Shown: positions 41,974 through 50,860, numbered from the stretch's first letter. The stretch: DNA of 64,000 nucleotides from G963422745 sp965214285 (GCA_965214285.1 OZ243946.1:3158375-3222374); one strand, 5' to 3'. The notes: a model not told the origin generated them from the sequence alone. Made by a program: numbers and translations.

Positions 41974-42817
41974 CCCAGAGCTCCCGTCGCTGCGCCCACA
42001 GCAAGACGACCAAGGCGATCCCGAACGGCACCGCGCCCCTGTACTCCGCCCAGGCCGTCCGGTACGACGACAGCGCTTCGAGCACCCCGACGCCGATTCC
42101 CCCCGCGAAGGCGAGGGTCAGGTTCCTGAAGGCGCCGATGAGCGCCGCCGCCATGGCCGGGAATATCAGGAATCCCAGGGCGGCGAAGCTGCCGGGCAGG
42201 TTCGAGGCGACGATGATCATGCCCAGTGCCGACACCAGCCCGGTGAACCCCCATGCCATGGCAGTGCGCGAGTACAGCGGGACCCCGAGAAGCTCGGCGA
42301 CGACCGGGCGCTCGGAGATCGCCCGCACCTGAGCACCGATCCGGGTACGGGCGAGGATCCAGCCCGCCAACGCCACGGTCGCCAGGGCAACGCTCAGCAC
42401 CAGCACCGTGGCCGCGGTCACGACCACGCCCCCGAGCGTCCACGAGGTCCCGGGCAAGAGCACGGGGACGCTGCGGGGGGTGTCTCCGAAGAAGCGGAAC
42501 CCCGCCGCGAAGAGACCGACCGTCGTGGCGATCATCGCTGCCGTGCGGATCGCCCCGCTTGTCTCCCCGAAGAGCCGGGCGAACAAGAGGCCGATGACGA
42601 TCGATATGCCCGCGCCGAGAGCGACTCCGGCTGCCGCCGCCGGAAGGAACGCCCAGCCCCGCCCGCTGAGCACGGCGGTCAGGTAGGCCCCGAACGCACC
42701 CACCACTGCCTGGCTGAAGTTGACGACGCCTGCCATCCGGTAGAGGACGACGATGCTCACGCCGAAGATCGCATAGGCGCCGCCGGCGGCGAGGCCCGCG
42801 ACCGTCAGCGTGAGCAT
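41960..42817 (-). CDS. livH: LivH-type permease
   Basis: Integral membrane permease of 285 aa with eight predicted helices. LivH landmarks: TVAGLAAGGAYAIFGVSIVV at the N-terminus, YRMAGVVNFSQAVVGAFGAY, and ALGFLIFPAMAAALIGAFRN with LAGWILARTRIGAQVRAISE as the ATPase-coupling loop. Second membrane subunit of the importer in this operon. ATG at 42817; stop lies inside the next gene. Confidence 0.9.
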   Translation of the reverse strand: MLTLTVAGLAAGGAYAIFGVSIVVLYRMAGVVNFSQAVVGAFGAYLTAVLSGRGWAFLPAAAAGVALGAGISIVIGLLFARLFGETSGAIRTAAMIATTVGLFAAGFRFFGDTPRSVPVLLPGTSWTLGGVVVTAATVLVLSVALATVALAGWILARTRIGAQVRAISERPVVAELLGVPLYSRTAMAWGFTGLVSALGMIIVASNLPGSFAALGFLIFPAMAAALIGAFRNLTLAFAGGIGVGVLEALSSYRTAWAEYRGAVPFGIALVVLLWAQRRELWDAAR

Positions 42818-42891
42818 GCGGCGTGCACCGTCCTCTCAGGTCACCGGGGCCGGCCAGGCCCTCAGCCGGCAGGCCCTCAGCTGGCAGGCTC

Positions 42892-44163
42892 TCAGCCGGG
42901 CAGCACGACCCATTCGTCGTGGACCGTGACCCACTCGCCGTCTCTGAGCTCGACGAACTTCGAGGCCTGATTCGGTGCGTGGGCATCGCCTTCGCCGAAG
43001 GTGTAGGGAGTGCCGAGCAGAGGCGTCTCGTACGGCTCGAGAGCCAGCATCGCCGCGGCCACAGATTCCCGGGTCACCTCGCCTTCGATGCCTTGCAGCG
43101 CCTCGACGAAGATCGTGGCCGCGAGGTAGCCCCCCTGAGCGAAGGAGGTCTCAGGAACGCCGGCGGCGGTCATCAGCTCTCGCCAGTCGTCAAGGGCGGC
43201 GGCGTCGGAGCCGAACGGCTCGAACTCCGAGTTCGCCTGCAGCCCGTTGCCGGCGCTGCCGAGCTGGTCGGCGATGGAGTCCGTGTAGTAAGAGGTCAGC
43301 CCGATCCAGGTGATGTCGGAGAGTCCTTGTGCATCGATGGCCCTGCCGACGGCGAGCGCGTGCGGCTCGACGCCGTCGATCACCACGGCCTCGCAGCCGG
43401 CGTCCCGGGCCTGCAGCATCAACGGCGTCGGGTCATCCGCGAGGGTGGCTGCCTTGACCCTGAAGGCAAGCGACTTGCCGGTGATGCTCTCCCACTGCTG
43501 GACCGCGGCGTCGAAGGCCGGGGCAAGGTCCGGGACGACGAAGAGGTTGATGTTGCACACGCTCTCGGCGGCCAGGGTCTCCGACGCGTAGTACAGCGAC
43601 ACCGTGATCCCGGTGAACGGCCCGGTGTTGACCGGCGAGATGTTCGAGGACAGGAAGCACAGCGGATCCACGCCGGTTCCCTGGATCGAGTACACCCCCG
43701 AATCGCCGTAGTAGGCGGAGTTGACAGCGCAGTCGAGGACGCTGGCCGATCCGACCATGCCCACGACGCTGTCCTGCTCGACCAGCTTGCGGGCCGCTGC
43801 CGTCGCCCCCTCGGGCGAGCCGGCGTCGTCCTCGACGATGAGCTGCAGCGGCCGCCCGTTGACGCCGCCGTCGGCGTTGACCCGCTCGAACACGGCCGCC
43901 GCTGCTGCGGACGCCTCGGGGAACAGGGCGCTGCCCGTGAGCGAGCTCACGTTGCCGACCTTGATCGGCTCACCGCTCGCTGCCTCCCCGCCGGCTGCCT
44001 CGGGTTCGTCGGCTTCGGCTTCGCCGGCGGCCTCGGCAGCGGCCGGCCCGGCGTCCTCGCCGCCCGAGTCGCTGTCTGAGTCGTCGCCGCAGGCGGCAGT
44101 CAACAGCGCCAGTGCTGCCAGCAGCCCCAGGTACCGCAGGATTCGCGGTCTTGTCTTGTTCAT
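42892..44163 (-). CDS. livK: LivK-type substrate-binding lipoprotein
   Basis: Periplasmic-type binding protein of 423 aa tethered by a lipobox (ALALLTAACG). A long acidic Ala/Glu/Ser linker (about residues 25-66) precedes the type I binding fold beginning IKVGNVSSLTGSALFPEASA and containing VNADGGVNGRPLQLIVEDDA, the LivK/amide-binding consensus. It gives the importer its substrate choice. ATG at 44163 has AGGAGGGG upstream. Position between nitrilase and the permeases supports a nitrile-, aldoxime- or amide-type ligand, which is inference. Confidence 0.9.
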   Translation of the reverse strand: MNKTRPRILRYLGLLAALALLTAACGDDSDSDSGGEDAGPAAAEAAGEAEADEPEAAGGEAASGEPIKVGNVSSLTGSALFPEASAAAAAVFERVNADGGVNGRPLQLIVEDDAGSPEGATAAARKLVEQDSVVGMVGSASVLDCAVNSAYYGDSGVYSIQGTGVDPLCFLSSNISPVNTGPFTGITVSLYYASETLAAESVCNINLFVVPDLAPAFDAAVQQWESITGKSLAFRVKAATLADDPTPLMLQARDAGCEAVVIDGVEPHALAVGRAIDAQGLSDITWIGLTSYYTDSIADQLGSAGNGLQANSEFEPFGSDAAALDDWRELMTAAGVPETSFAQGGYLAATIFVEALQGIEGEVTRESVAAAMLALEPYETPLLGTPYTFGEGDAHAPNQASKFVELRDGEWVTVHDEWVVLPG

Positions 44164-44227
44164 CTTGGTTTCCCCTCCTAGGAAAATCGGGTTTGCGCAG
44201 TCGGATCAGTGCTCTCGGGCCGAGCGG

Positions 44228-45277
44228 TCAGAGTCGTTGCGGGGCGGGCTCGTCCACGGCATCGGCGAGATCACCGGCAGCGAGTGCGCCCGGCGCCGCG
44301 CTGTCGTCTCCGATGACCTCCACGGCGGGCTGCGGCCGCTTGTCGAGCACGAGCCGGGTCACGTCTGGGCGGGAGTAGTGGCCAGACGGGTCTGCGGCGA
44401 CCTTTGAGAGCGGGATCAGCGACAGGTCGATCTCGGCGTAGACGATGCCCTCGGAGTGCTCGTCGAGCAGGTTCGAGATGATCTGGCCGTCCGGTGCATA
44501 GATGCGGCTGGAGCCTCCGCCTCCGCCTCCGAGCAGCGCAGCTTGCTCGTCGTTCTCGCAGAAGAGGTCCAGACCGGCCTGCCCGGTCACCTGGGTCGCC
44601 GCTATGGCGAAATTCGATCCCTCCACGGCGTAGATCTGCGTTGCATTCATGTTGACCTCCTCGCCGAGCGCATGCGCGCCGCCCCGGTACAGGCAGAACG
44701 AGGGCCAGCTCGCCACATGGACCTGCTCGCCCTGGCTGTACATGGCGAACTTCGACAGGGGCTGCAGGTGCTCCCAGCAGTTCAATGCCCCGAGACGGCC
44801 GATCCCGTCCACTTGCTGCACGTGCAGGTGGCTGCCGTCGCCTTGGCCGAACAGTGCCCGCTCGACGTGCGTCGGCTTCAGCTTGCGGCGGGAGAACAGC
44901 ACGGCGCCGTCCTGGCCGAAGGCGAACTGCGCCATGTAGAGCGATCCGTAGTCTCGCTCGCTGGCACCGAGCACCACGGTGACCTGGGCTGCGGCTGCGG
45001 CTTGCGCGATGCGCTCGAAGCCTGCATCGCCGACCACGAGCGAGTTCTCGTGGTATCGGGGGACGAACTGCATCCCCCATGCCTGCGGGCCGAGCCACAG
45101 GAAGTGCGGGTAGCCGGGTATCCAGCACTCGGGAAAGGCGAGCAGCTTGGCGCCCTCAGAGGCAGCCTGCTCGATCAGCGCGACGGTCTTGTCGACCCCT
45201 GCCTGGCGGTCGAGCCAACAGGGCTCGGCCTGCACCGCACCGGCGACGAACGGTTCTGTGGTGGTCATCGAGTCCAT
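44228..45277 (-). CDS. Nitrilase
   Basis: Carbon-nitrogen hydrolase that turns nitriles into carboxylic acid and ammonia; 349 aa from ATG 45277. The Glu-Lys-Cys triad is complete: Glu50 (LLAFPECWIPGYP), Lys134 (RRKLKPTHVE), Cys167 (GALNCWEH). The CWEH tetrad and PGYPHFLWLG are those of true nitrilases (aromatic or arylacetonitrile type) rather than amidases. A Gly-rich insertion (LLGGGGGGSSRIY) occurs near residue 265. First gene of the operon ending in aldoxime dehydratase, so the pair catalyses aldoxime to acid. An ATG three codons later is an alternative start. Confidence 0.92.
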   Translation of the reverse strand: MDSMTTTEPFVAGAVQAEPCWLDRQAGVDKTVALIEQAASEGAKLLAFPECWIPGYPHFLWLGPQAWGMQFVPRYHENSLVVGDAGFERIAQAAAAAQVTVVLGASERDYGSLYMAQFAFGQDGAVLFSRRKLKPTHVERALFGQGDGSHLHVQQVDGIGRLGALNCWEHLQPLSKFAMYSQGEQVHVASWPSFCLYRGGAHALGEEVNMNATQIYAVEGSNFAIAATQVTGQAGLDLFCENDEQAALLGGGGGGSSRIYAPDGQIISNLLDEHSEGIVYAEIDLSLIPLSKVAADPSGHYSRPDVTRLVLDKRPQPAVEVIGDDSAAPGALAAGDLADAVDEPAPQRL

Positions 45278-45375
45278 GGGCTCGGACCGTAAGGACGACC
45301 GACTTTGGCGAGCTACCCCTGGAGCGTGTAGTTTCTTGTCTGTCAGCGCACTAGCCCGGGGGGTGAGGGCCTGCC
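45278..45375. promoter_or_regulatory. Divergent nitrilase/AraC promoter region
   Basis: Ninety-eight bases separate the two divergent starts. The right half (45325-45360) is AT-richer than its surroundings (GTGTAGTTTCTTGTCTGTC) and is a likely polymerase and AraC-protein landing site. No clean palindrome is visible, as expected for AraC-type direct-repeat operators. Confidence 0.4.
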
Positions 45376-46347
45376 GTGACCGGCACGATCTCAACCGACG
45401 ACGTTGCCCAACGAGAGCGGTTCGACTTCTGGCATGAGGTCATCTGCAAGGCCTTCGTGCGCCTCGAATCCGAGGTTCTCCCCACCGAGAAGCCGTTCCG
45501 GGCCGAGATCTCCAACACCGACCTCGGCCCACTGGTCCTCAGTCGGGTCAAGGCGCAGCCGCACGCGGTGCATCGCTCTGCTGGTCTGATCAGCGACGAG
45601 CCACGCGACGAGGTGCTGGTGTCGATCCAGCTCAAGGGATCGGCGGTGGTCTCCCAGGAGGACCGACAGGCAGTGCTCGGGCCCGGTGACTTCGCGTTGT
45701 ACGACGCGACGCGACCCTACGACCTCACGATGCCGGGCGAATTCGAGATGCTCGTCCTGCAGTTCAACCGAGAGTTCCTCGTCGAGCGGTGCCCGTCCCC
45801 AGAGCGCCTGACGGCCATCCGCCTGAGCAACGACAGCAAGATCACCGCGCCCGTGTCTTCGTTCCTCCGGGCTCTCGAGCCGATTGCGCTCGGCCAGGAC
45901 AGCGCTGTCTCGCCGCAGCTCGCCACGAGCGCACTCGATCTGTTGGGAGTAGCGCTCGCTGATCGCTTCGGCCAGGAGACGAGTCCCGGTGCGGGCCGCA
46001 CGAAGCACTTCCTCAGGGCCTGCACGTTCATCAACGCCCACGCAGACGACCCGGACCTGACCCCGGCGCGCATCGCGTCAGCCGCCGGCATCTCGGTCCG
46101 CTACCTCCACCAGCTCTTCAAGGAGCACCAGACGTCGGTCGGCAGGTACCTGATCAAGCGGCGCCTCGCCAAGTGCATGGACGAGCTGACGAACCCGCTG
46201 CAGGCATCTCGCTCCATCACGGAAATCGCCCTCAGGCACGGCTTCAAGACGCCCTCGCACTTCTCGCGCTGCTTCAGCGAGGCCTACGGATGCGCCCCGC
46301 GTGACATCCGTCGTGCGGCCAAGAACCGGCCAGGCGACCAGTCCTGA
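45376..46347 (+). CDS. AraC-family regulator of the aldoxime-nitrile genes
   Basis: AraC/XylS-type activator of 323 aa. The N-terminal effector domain has the AraC-binding-like pattern FDFWHEVICKAFVRLE and GPGDFALYDATRPYDLTMPG (cupin core, about residues 100-120) typical of NitR/OxdR-like regulators. The C-terminal double helix-turn-helix is DLTPARIASAAGISVRYLHQ and SITEIALRHGFKTPSHFSRC followed by FSEAYGCAPRDIRR. GTG start at 45376. Divergent from nitrilase, hence the obvious candidate for substrate-dependent control of the whole island. Confidence 0.9.
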   Translation: MTGTISTDDVAQRERFDFWHEVICKAFVRLESEVLPTEKPFRAEISNTDLGPLVLSRVKAQPHAVHRSAGLISDEPRDEVLVSIQLKGSAVVSQEDRQAVLGPGDFALYDATRPYDLTMPGEFEMLVLQFNREFLVERCPSPERLTAIRLSNDSKITAPVSSFLRALEPIALGQDSAVSPQLATSALDLLGVALADRFGQETSPGAGRTKHFLRACTFINAHADDPDLTPARIASAAGISVRYLHQLFKEHQTSVGRYLIKRRLAKCMDELTNPLQASRSITEIALRHGFKTPSHFSRCFSEAYGCAPRDIRRAAKNRPGDQS

Positions 46348-46396
46348 GTGTCTCAGACCCTTCCGATCCACGGGCAGACCCGGAGTCCAGGACACA

Positions 46397-46495
46397 TCAC
46401 CGGAGTCCGGCGTAGAGCCAGTCGACCTCCTCGTCGGTCAGATCGCTGCTCAGCTGGGATCCGTGATGCTGGGCGCACCGCGGTCTCTCAGGCAT
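46397..46495 (-). CDS. Possible 32-residue small protein
   Basis: Short frame MPERPRCAQHHGSQLSSDLT then DEEVDWLYAGLR, overlapping the end of the PIN toxin gene by eight bases. The last third has good coding character and could be a small peptide or the worn tail of an older antitoxin. No family and no ribosome site; low confidence. Confidence 0.25.
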   Translation of the reverse strand: MPERPRCAQHHGSQLSSDLTDEEVDWLYAGLR

Positions 46496-46868
46496 GCACA
46501 AGGCGAACTCGGACTCCGAGGGCGTCGCCGATACGGGCCAAGTCGCCCGAATCGCTGGTGATGACCACATCGCCACGAGCACTGGCACCCACGACGACCG
46601 AGGCGTCCACGATGTCGGCCGTGCCGGCGAGACCGCATGCAGTCCCGGCTGCACGCGCCCGCGCTTCATCGAGATCCTCGACTCGACATCCGGTCAGCAG
46701 ACGCGACAGCCCGGCTTGGGGCCCGCCACGCCATCCCTGCCCCAGCACTGCTGCGGGAACCGTCGGCATGATGCCGCGCTCCATGGCCCGCCTGTGCATG
46801 GCCCAGATTCTCCGGTCATCGCGCTCCGCGGCGATCAGGGCGCCCGTGTCGTAAGTGATGCCCGCCAC
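46488..46868 (-). CDS. vapC: VapC-type PIN-domain toxin
   Basis: PIN ribonuclease of 126 aa, GTG start at 46868. Acidic residues are Asp7 (ITYDTGALIAAE), Asp85 and Asp88 (GTADIVDAS) and Asp106/Asp109 (ITSDSGDL). The position usually held by Glu in the middle reads VPAAVLGQGWRGG, with Gln instead, as in a known VapC subgroup. Three bases separate it from its antitoxin gene upstream on the same strand. Confidence 0.88.
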   Translation of the reverse strand: MAGITYDTGALIAAERDDRRIWAMHRRAMERGIMPTVPAAVLGQGWRGGPQAGLSRLLTGCRVEDLDEARARAAGTACGLAGTADIVDASVVVGASARGDVVITSDSGDLARIGDALGVRVRLVHA

Positions 46869-46871
46869 AGC

Positions 46872-47117
46872 TCAGGTGCCGGCCTTGCCGATCGCCCGGT
46901 CGAGAATCGCGTCGGCCCACGCCAGCTCTTCCTCGGTGAGCTCGCCGTGTTCGCTCTCCCACTCCCGCACGGCGGCCAGCCCGGCTTCCAACGCCAGGGC
47001 GCGTTCGGCCGAGGCGTTCAGCCAAGCTGAGAGGCTCAAGCCCCGGCGCTGGGCAGCCTTGACAGCCTTCTCGGCCACGGACTCGTCGAGGGCAACCGAC
47101 ATCTTCCTGACAGCCAT
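46872..47117 (-). CDS. vapB: VapB-type antitoxin
   Basis: Antitoxin of 81 aa. RHH-like N-terminus (MAVRKMSVALDESVAEKAVK, AAQRRGLSLSAWLNASAERA) binds DNA; the C-terminal acidic segment EHGELTEEELAWADAILDRA would block the PIN active site. ATG at 47117 lies at the edge of a short AT-containing promoter (GTAGTACCATG on the minus strand). Confidence 0.85.
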   Translation of the reverse strand: MAVRKMSVALDESVAEKAVKAAQRRGLSLSAWLNASAERALALEAGLAAVREWESEHGELTEEELAWADAILDRAIGKAGT

Positions 47118-47251
47118 GCCCGCATGGTACTACTGTCTTCCTACCGTTGCGTCTTCGGGCTCGGGACGCGCTCTGCTCGGACCTGTCAGGCCCGCCCGAA
47201 GGGCACGACTGACGCAGCTACAGTGCCCGGCGTGGTGGTGCTCGCCTGGGG

Positions 47252-48406
47252 CTAGGCGGCGGGCTTGGCCGGGCCGACCTCGCGGCGCCACTGCATGATC
47301 GTGTTGGCGGTCAGGATCAGCGCGGTGCCGATCACGAACAGGTCGAAGCGGGGCAGGTCGATCCCGGCAATCGCCAGCAGGCCGAGACCGAGCACCGGCG
47401 CCAGGTACATGATGGCGTTGATCTCCGGCATCTGATGGCCGATGTTGCTGACCCGCTGGCCTATCTGCGTCGCGGTGGCCAGCAGCCCGAACAGGGCGAT
47501 CCCCACCAGGGCCTCCGTGCCGGGCAGCCCTCCCGCGGACCCCCACCCCGCGGCGACCTGCACAGAAGCGACGACGCTTCGGGCGGGAGCGATCCCCAGC
47601 AGCGTCAGCCACAGCAGCAGCCTGCGGTCCTGCGGCCCGCGGTCCTCGATCCGCTGCGCTTCGTCGTGGCCTGTCAGCCAGTAGAACGCGCAGCGCCCGA
47701 ACGCGAAAGACCCTGCGACGTGGATGCTGGCCGAGGTGGCCGCGGCGGCGGCGAGCGTCATGCCGAGCAGCCCGCGGGCGGACACAAGCCCGCCGAGCGA
47801 GAAGCTGGCCGACTGGCTGAGCACGACCAGCGCCACCCCGAGTGCGGCCATGAGAACCAGCGGCACGCGAACCCCTGGGACGTCTCTGCGCACACCCCGA
47901 AGCCGCCGGTCGGTGGTGAACAGCAACGTCATCCAGGCGATCACCAGCGCCGAGCTCAGGGACTCGGAGATGACCGTGGAGACCGCCGTCTCGACGAGAT
48001 GCGTGGACGCCACGTACAGCGGCAGCTCCCAGCCGCCCAGCAGCAGAAGCCAGATCTGAGGGGCCCGTGTCAGGTCCCGGAGGCTGGTCGCCTTGGCGAT
48101 CTCGATGCCGTCCTCGGTGGCTCGGAAGCACACCAGCCACAGCGACGACGAGAACAGGAACCCGCGGACCTTGTGCTCGCTGCCGACGTAGGCCTTGCGG
48201 GTTGCGGCCAGGAACACGGCCAGCAGCATGGACTGCAAGCCGATGGTCATCCCGCCTGCCAGCGCTGCGTTGGTGCCGTCCAGCATGGTGTGGACCACCA
48301 GCGGCGCCGGCGCCCACACCGCCGCCGATGCCAGCATGGTCGCCGTGTAGCGGTCGAACCCGCCGCGCCGCCAGCTGGCAGGGAGCGGACCCGCGGAGGA
48401 ACTCAT
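47252..48406 (-). CDS. Polytopic membrane protein, DMT/EamA-like
   Basis: Membrane protein of 384 aa with about ten hydrophobic helices in two similar halves, in the general manner of drug/metabolite-type transporters, for example TLFTT-like helices AALGVALVVLSQSASFSLGG and TALILTANTIMQWRREVGP at the end. No specific family motif is certain. ATG at 48406 overlaps the stop of a small upstream frame (ATGA), hinting at a two-gene unit. Confidence 0.6.
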   Translation of the reverse strand: MSSSAGPLPASWRRGGFDRYTATMLASAAVWAPAPLVVHTMLDGTNAALAGGMTIGLQSMLLAVFLAATRKAYVGSEHKVRGFLFSSSLWLVCFRATEDGIEIAKATSLRDLTRAPQIWLLLLGGWELPLYVASTHLVETAVSTVISESLSSALVIAWMTLLFTTDRRLRGVRRDVPGVRVPLVLMAALGVALVVLSQSASFSLGGLVSARGLLGMTLAAAAATSASIHVAGSFAFGRCAFYWLTGHDEAQRIEDRGPQDRRLLLWLTLLGIAPARSVVASVQVAAGWGSAGGLPGTEALVGIALFGLLATATQIGQRVSNIGHQMPEINAIMYLAPVLGLGLLAIAGIDLPRFDLFVIGTALILTANTIMQWRREVGPAKPAA

Positions 48407-48705
48407 CCGCCCACCGCCGCAGGTCGGTCGTTGCGTGCTTCGGCGTTGCCGATGGCGTGAGCCTGCCGCTGCGTCGCTCTCGCGCCGCTCGCGGGGGCGT
48501 GCCCGGCGACGGCTTCGGGCAGCGGCGGCTTCGTCGCCGGCGGCTTCGTCGTCTTCGGGCGGGACACGCCCTCAGCGTACCCGCCGCCCGAAACGGGGCT
48601 GGAGGAAGGTCTGCCGGCAAGACGATGACGAGGCAGGACGATGACCAATGCGGCGACGGCCCAGGCGAGCAGGCTGCGGCGGCTGTTGCCTATGATCGAA
48701 GCCAT
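48403..48705 (-). CDS. Possible small single-helix protein
   Basis: Frame of 100 aa: SLLAWAVAALVIVLPRH forms one membrane helix at residues 11-27, the rest is Pro/Lys/Ala-rich and disordered. Support comes from the ATGA overlap with the membrane protein downstream. Against it: its ATG shares two bases (CATG, 48703-48706) with the divergent oxidoreductase ATG, its ribosome site is poor, and GTG 48750 would overlap that gene. Confidence 0.35.
   Translation of the reverse strand: MASIIGNSRRSLLAWAVAALVIVLPRHRLAGRPSSSPVSGGGYAEGVSRPKTTKPPATKPPLPEAVAGHAPASGARATQRQAHAIGNAEARNDRPAAVGG
48691..48696 (+). promoter_or_regulatory. Likely -10 of a leaderless oxidoreductase promoter
   Basis: TATGAT ends seven bases before the ATG at 48704, so transcription would begin at or next to the start codon. 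No -35 is recognisable at 16-18 bases upstream and there is no ribosome site, which together suit a leaderless mRNA. A single-hexamer match, so provisional. Confidence 0.4.
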
Positions 48706-50728
48706 GCCCTCAGCATCCGGGCCGTCAGCAGCAAGCACACGGGTGCGCACGACCTGCCCGCGGGACTGCTACGACACCTGCGGCATCGAGGCCCGCGTCC
48801 AGGACGGCCGGATCGTTAGGGTCAGCGGCGACCCCGAGCACCCGGTGAGCCGGGGCACGCTCTGCGGCAAGTGCGCCACCGCCTACAACGGGGTCTGGCT
48901 CGACGCCGCTGCCCGCCTCACCCAGCCGCTGGTGCGGACCGGCCCCAAGGGATCGGGATCCTTCGCCGAGGCGAGCTGGGACGAGGCGCTGGCCGTCATC
49001 GCCGCGAAGCTCGGCCCGCTGGCCACCTCCGGGCAGGGCGCCAAGATCGTTCACAGCCACTACACCGGGACCAACTCGGTCATCGCCGGCAGCTTCGGGC
49101 GCCGCTTCTTCGACCGCCTGGGCGCAACCGAGGTCGAGCCGGACACGATCTGCAACAACGCCGCGCACAGCGTGCTCGCCCTGATGACGGGCGACTCGAT
49201 GCACGGCTTCGACCCGCGAGACCCCGAGGCGGAGTGCCTGGTGGTCTGGGGCGCCAACCCGTCGGCCGCAGCGCCGCACGCCCACAGGCACTGGATCCCC
49301 GAGTTCGACGGCACCACGGTCGTGGTCGACCCGATCGCCCACCCCACGGCCAAGATCGCCGACATCCACCTGCAGGTGCGCCCCGGCGCGGATGCCGCCC
49401 TCGCCTTCGCCCTGCTGAAGGCCGCCTCGGCCACCGGCGACGGGCTGGCGCTGGACTTCCTCAATGAGCGCTGCGACGGCTGGGACCTGATCGCCCCGAT
49501 GGTCGAGGGCCTCGACCTCGGCGCCCTGGCGGCCCAGACCGGCATAGCCGTCGGCGACATCAACGCGGTCGCGGAGCTGCTGGCCGAGAAGCGGACCCTG
49601 ATCTGGCTCGGCCAGGGCCTTCAGCGGCAGCTGCGCGGCGGAGCGATCTACCGGGCCTGCGTGACCCTGGCCGCCGCCACCGGCAACATGGGCCGGCCCG
49701 GCACCGGGGTGCTGTTCCTGAACGGCGACCGCCACATCGACCCCGGCATCGCAGGCGGCGGCGATGCGCCCCATTCGATCTCGCACATGGACCTGATCGA
49801 GGTGCTGGCCGACCGTGAGCGCTGCGAGGCGCTGGTCACCTGGAACAACAACCTCGCCGCCTCCAACCCCCGCCAGTCAGAGCTGCGGGCGGCCCTGGCA
49901 CAAGAGGATCTGTTCACAGTCGTGGTCGACGTGTTCGGAACGGACACAGCCGACTACGCCGACGTGGTGCTGCCGGCGGCGTCGTTCCTGGAGTTCGACG
50001 ACCTGGTGGTGTCCTACTTCCACTGCTCGGTCTCGGCGCAGGTCAAAGTGGCGGACCCCCCGGGCGCCGCCCTGCCCAACCAGGAGATATTCCGTCGCCT
50101 GGCACAGGCGATGGGCTTCGACGAGCCCGAGCTGCACGTGAGCGACGCCGAGCTGATCGACGAGATGCTGGCCCGATCCGACACCGGGATCGGCTTCGCC
50201 GAGCTGGCGGCCAAGGGCACGATCTGGCCCGACTCCCAGGCGCAGACCGCCTTCTGTGATGGCCGGTTCGCCACCCCCAACGGGCGGCTCCAGCTTGCGG
50301 GCGACGCCTTCGCCGACAGCGGCCTGCCGGCGGTCCCGTCAGCCGAGGCCGACGACGCGCCCGAGCCGGGCACGTTCCGGCTGCTGAGCCCGGCCGACCC
50401 GCTGACGATGAACTCCAGCTACAGCAACGACCCTCGCATCGAACGGCGCCTGGGCGCTCTCACGGTCACCCTGAACCCCGCGGATGCTGCCGAGCTGGGA
50501 CTGGCGGCAGGCGACACCGTCGAGGTCGCAAGCGACGTCGACGCCATCGAAGCTCAGGTCGCGGTCTCCGACGACGTGGGGCGTCAGGTCGCCCTGTGCC
50601 CCAAGGGCCGCTGGCCGAAACGGTCCGGCCAGGGCGCCAACGTGAACGCCATCACCGGCACCGCGCGGACCGACATCGGCGACAGCTCGGCCATCCACTC
50701 GACACGGGTCACCATCCGCCCGGCCTGA
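48704..50728 (+). CDS. Molybdopterin-dependent oxidoreductase with 4Fe-4S cluster
   Basis: Formate-dehydrogenase/DMSO-reductase superfamily protein of 674 aa. The N-terminus holds the 4Fe-4S set CPRDCYDTCGIEARV and GTLCGKCATAYN; the molybdopterin domain runs on with ECLVVWGANPSAAAPHAHRH, NMGRPGTGVLFLNGD and TWNNNLAASNPRQSEL; the C-terminal MopB-binding domain has LTMNSSYSNDPRIERRLG. No small electron-transfer subunit is adjacent, as in assimilatory single-subunit members. Physiological substrate unknown. Confidence 0.9.
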   Translation: MPSASGPSAASTRVRTTCPRDCYDTCGIEARVQDGRIVRVSGDPEHPVSRGTLCGKCATAYNGVWLDAAARLTQPLVRTGPKGSGSFAEASWDEALAVIAAKLGPLATSGQGAKIVHSHYTGTNSVIAGSFGRRFFDRLGATEVEPDTICNNAAHSVLALMTGDSMHGFDPRDPEAECLVVWGANPSAAAPHAHRHWIPEFDGTTVVVDPIAHPTAKIADIHLQVRPGADAALAFALLKAASATGDGLALDFLNERCDGWDLIAPMVEGLDLGALAAQTGIAVGDINAVAELLAEKRTLIWLGQGLQRQLRGGAIYRACVTLAAATGNMGRPGTGVLFLNGDRHIDPGIAGGGDAPHSISHMDLIEVLADRERCEALVTWNNNLAASNPRQSELRAALAQEDLFTVVVDVFGTDTADYADVVLPAASFLEFDDLVVSYFHCSVSAQVKVADPPGAALPNQEIFRRLAQAMGFDEPELHVSDAELIDEMLARSDTGIGFAELAAKGTIWPDSQAQTAFCDGRFATPNGRLQLAGDAFADSGLPAVPSAEADDAPEPGTFRLLSPADPLTMNSSYSNDPRIERRLGALTVTLNPADAAELGLAAGDTVEVASDVDAIEAQVAVSDDVGRQVALCPKGRWPKRSGQGANVNAITGTARTDIGDSSAIHSTRVTIRPA

Positions 50729-50766
50729 GCCGGCTGGCTGACAGCACAGCGCTGCGACCGGGCTGA

Positions 50767-50799
50767 GCGCCTCCCGGGCCGGTGCGGCCCGAGAGGCGT
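50767..50799. terminator. Bidirectional stem-loop between convergent genes
   Basis: GCGCCTCCCGGGCCG (50767-50781) pairs with CGGCCCGAGAGGCGT (50785-50799), all but one position, around GTG. It sits between the oxidoreductase stop and the convergent secreted-protein stop. No T run, so a strong GC hairpin acting for both strands is the best reading. Confidence 0.6.
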
Positions 50800-50860
50800 C
50801 AATCCGGTCCTGCGTCGGCTGAGCGGATGCCCTGGCGCTGCCGCTCTGCCGACGGGGCCG

